From Nitrospira sp. (GTDB taxonomy: Bacteria; Nitrospirota; Nitrospiria; Nitrospirales; Nitrospiraceae), in assembly GCA_020697375.1 (NCBI GenBank), contig JAJFBJ010000166.1:1-6217 (forward strand): 6,217 nucleotides of DNA, given 5' to 3'. The notes beneath the pieces were generated by a model. It was given only the letters and a program-made list of their open reading frames with translations, made no database searches and was not told where the DNA came from. The first letter of the stretch is position 1. Each line of letters opens with the position of its first letter. Positions 5,731-6,217 of this stretch are shown in pieces. Both the position numbers and the translations under genes were made by a program.

Positions 5731-5931
5731 ATGCGAGGAATGATTGAAACGGAAAGGAACATTATAGGCCACATGCCCACATCTGAAAGGTCCTCTGAAC
5801 GAAGGCATGCTCGACGGATCAACGGTGACATGTCCATGGCATGGCTCTCAGTTCAACGTGTGCACGGGCGCCCTCTTGAGGGGGCCAGCCAAGAATCAAC
5901 TCAAGACTTACCGCATAATTGTGGAAGCTGA
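5731..5931 (+). CDS. Weak open frame of up to 66 residues, unrecognised
   Basis: The frame from ATG 5731 (or ATG 5773, 52 residues) includes SERSSERRHARRING, a basic opening that loosely recalls the RRxxR start of PilZ-type or DNA-binding proteins. The rest (MAWLSVQRVHGRPLEGASQ...) fits no family I can name. Ribosome binding sites are poor: AAGGA lies 14 bases before ATG 5773. It could be a degenerate gene or non-coding sequence. Confidence 0.15.
   Translation: MRGMIETERNIIGHMPTSERSSERRHARRINGDMSMAWLSVQRVHGRPLEGASQESTQDLPHNCGS
5867..5886. other. GC-rich inverted repeat in the downstream spacer
   Basis: GGCGCCCTC (5867-5875) and GAGGGGGCC (5878-5886) form a 9-base inverted repeat with one mismatch and a 2-base centre. 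No T-run follows on either strand, so it is not a standard terminator. It lies about 180 bases before the cytochrome b start and inside the weak 66-codon frame. Confidence 0.3.
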
Positions 5932-6063
5932 CATTCGCCGTTTAGTTATTGAGTAAGAGGTTACACTTCAGTCTGCTCGCACGCTCCGTGTGATGACGCC
6001 TGCACATGGATTGCGTACCTTGACTTTGATCTAACTCGGACTACCTTTAGTAAATCTTCATTT

Positions 6064-6217
6064 ATGGACGGCAAACCATCAACAGCGGTGAATCCACCCG
6101 GCACTGAGCCCACGGTGCTCGAGAAAGTCGTGGCCTTCGTCGACGAGCGCATCGGCTTGAAGCAGATGCAGGCGAAGATGCTCAACGAGCCGGTTCCAGG
6201 CGGCTCCCGTTGGGCCT
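6064..6217 (+). CDS. Cytochrome b (bc-type complex) N-terminal fragment, cut by window edge
   Basis: Fifty-one codons are visible from ATG 6064. After a proline-rich opening the peptide reads VVAFVDERIGLKQMQAKMLNEPVPGGSRWA, the segment that precedes the first transmembrane helix in the cytochrome b/b6 subunit of quinol-cytochrome c oxidoreductases; the PGG(S/A)RWA motif is typical and is usually followed by YVFGS. The full protein would be a polytopic inner-membrane subunit binding two b haems and oxidising quinol. The haem-ligand histidines lie beyond the window. The ATG has no clear ribosome binding site; the frame stays open upstream for some distance, but no other start fits better. A Rieske or cytochrome c gene would be expected nearby but cannot be seen. 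Confidence 0.65.
   Translation, partial: MDGKPSTAVNPPGTEPTVLEKVVAFVDERIGLKQMQAKMLNEPVPGGSRWA

Larger units (their letters stand above)
5464..6063. other. Spacer between activator and cytochrome b gene
   Basis: These 600 bases contain the minus-strand paralogous remnant (5464-5643), then about 420 bases with only one weak short frame (5731-5931) and one GC-rich inverted repeat (5867-5886). I see no intrinsic terminator directly after the activator stop. No RNA gene, insertion sequence or confident promoter was recognised. Confidence 0.6.

Noticed and set aside
6020..6053. TTGACT at 6020-6025 as a -35 box for the cytochrome b gene
   Set aside because: No acceptable -10 hexamer lies 16-18 bases downstream; TTTAGT and TAGTAA are 20 or more bases away.
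5961..6185. 74-codon minus-strand frame over the right end
   Set aside because: It is antisense to the recognisable cytochrome b N-terminus and has no ribosome binding site or protein-like content.

Overview
The window looks like an ordinary chromosomal stretch from a Gram-negative bacterium of medium GC content. A sigma-54-dependent activator, a cytoplasmic molybdopterin oxidoreductase operon and a quinol-oxidising cytochrome b point to a proteobacterium or acidobacterium. The sequence alone does not settle the lineage.

Layout. The left part (1-1725) is a minus-strand gene run, read right to left. It holds a cytoplasmic sulfite-oxidase-like Mo enzyme (1096-1725), then, 4 bp later, a ferredoxin-reductase-type FAD/NAD(P) oxidoreductase (186-1091). 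After a 112-bp gap with a GC-rich hairpin comes the first 24 codons of a RidA-like protein that runs off the left edge. The reductase carries at its C-terminus the second half of a DUF6510-like zinc-ribbon protein, usually a separate small gene beside this pair. The joint looks like an in-frame deletion fusion.

The centre (2518-5463, plus strand) is one large gene for a 981-residue sigma-54 enhancer-binding activator, with sensory order GAF-PAS-GAF-PAS, then an AAA+ domain with intact GAFTGA loop and a Fis-type HTH. It has a strong ribosome binding site and its ATG overlaps the stop of a possible 37-codon leader ORF. A candidate -24/-12 element lies just upstream.

The activator is flanked by two spacers with few genes (1726-2517 and 5464-6063). 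Each contains a copy of the same small decayed coding sequence, in opposite orientation (71 of 93 bases identical without gaps, differences biased to third codon positions). The upstream copy has an internal stop. The most conserved block contains a 14-bp palindrome, TCAGCA-N2-TGCTGA. The upstream spacer also has a structured stretch at 2290-2342 and a micro-ORF with a textbook ribosome binding site.

The right edge (6064-6217, plus) is the start of a cytochrome b subunit of a bc-type complex.

How the parts work together: the Mo oxidoreductase and the flavin reductase probably form one cytoplasmic redox system. The activator's target is not visible; no convincing sigma-54 promoter was found in front of the Mo operon or the cytochrome b gene. 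No complete mobile element, CRISPR array, tRNA or rRNA was recognised.
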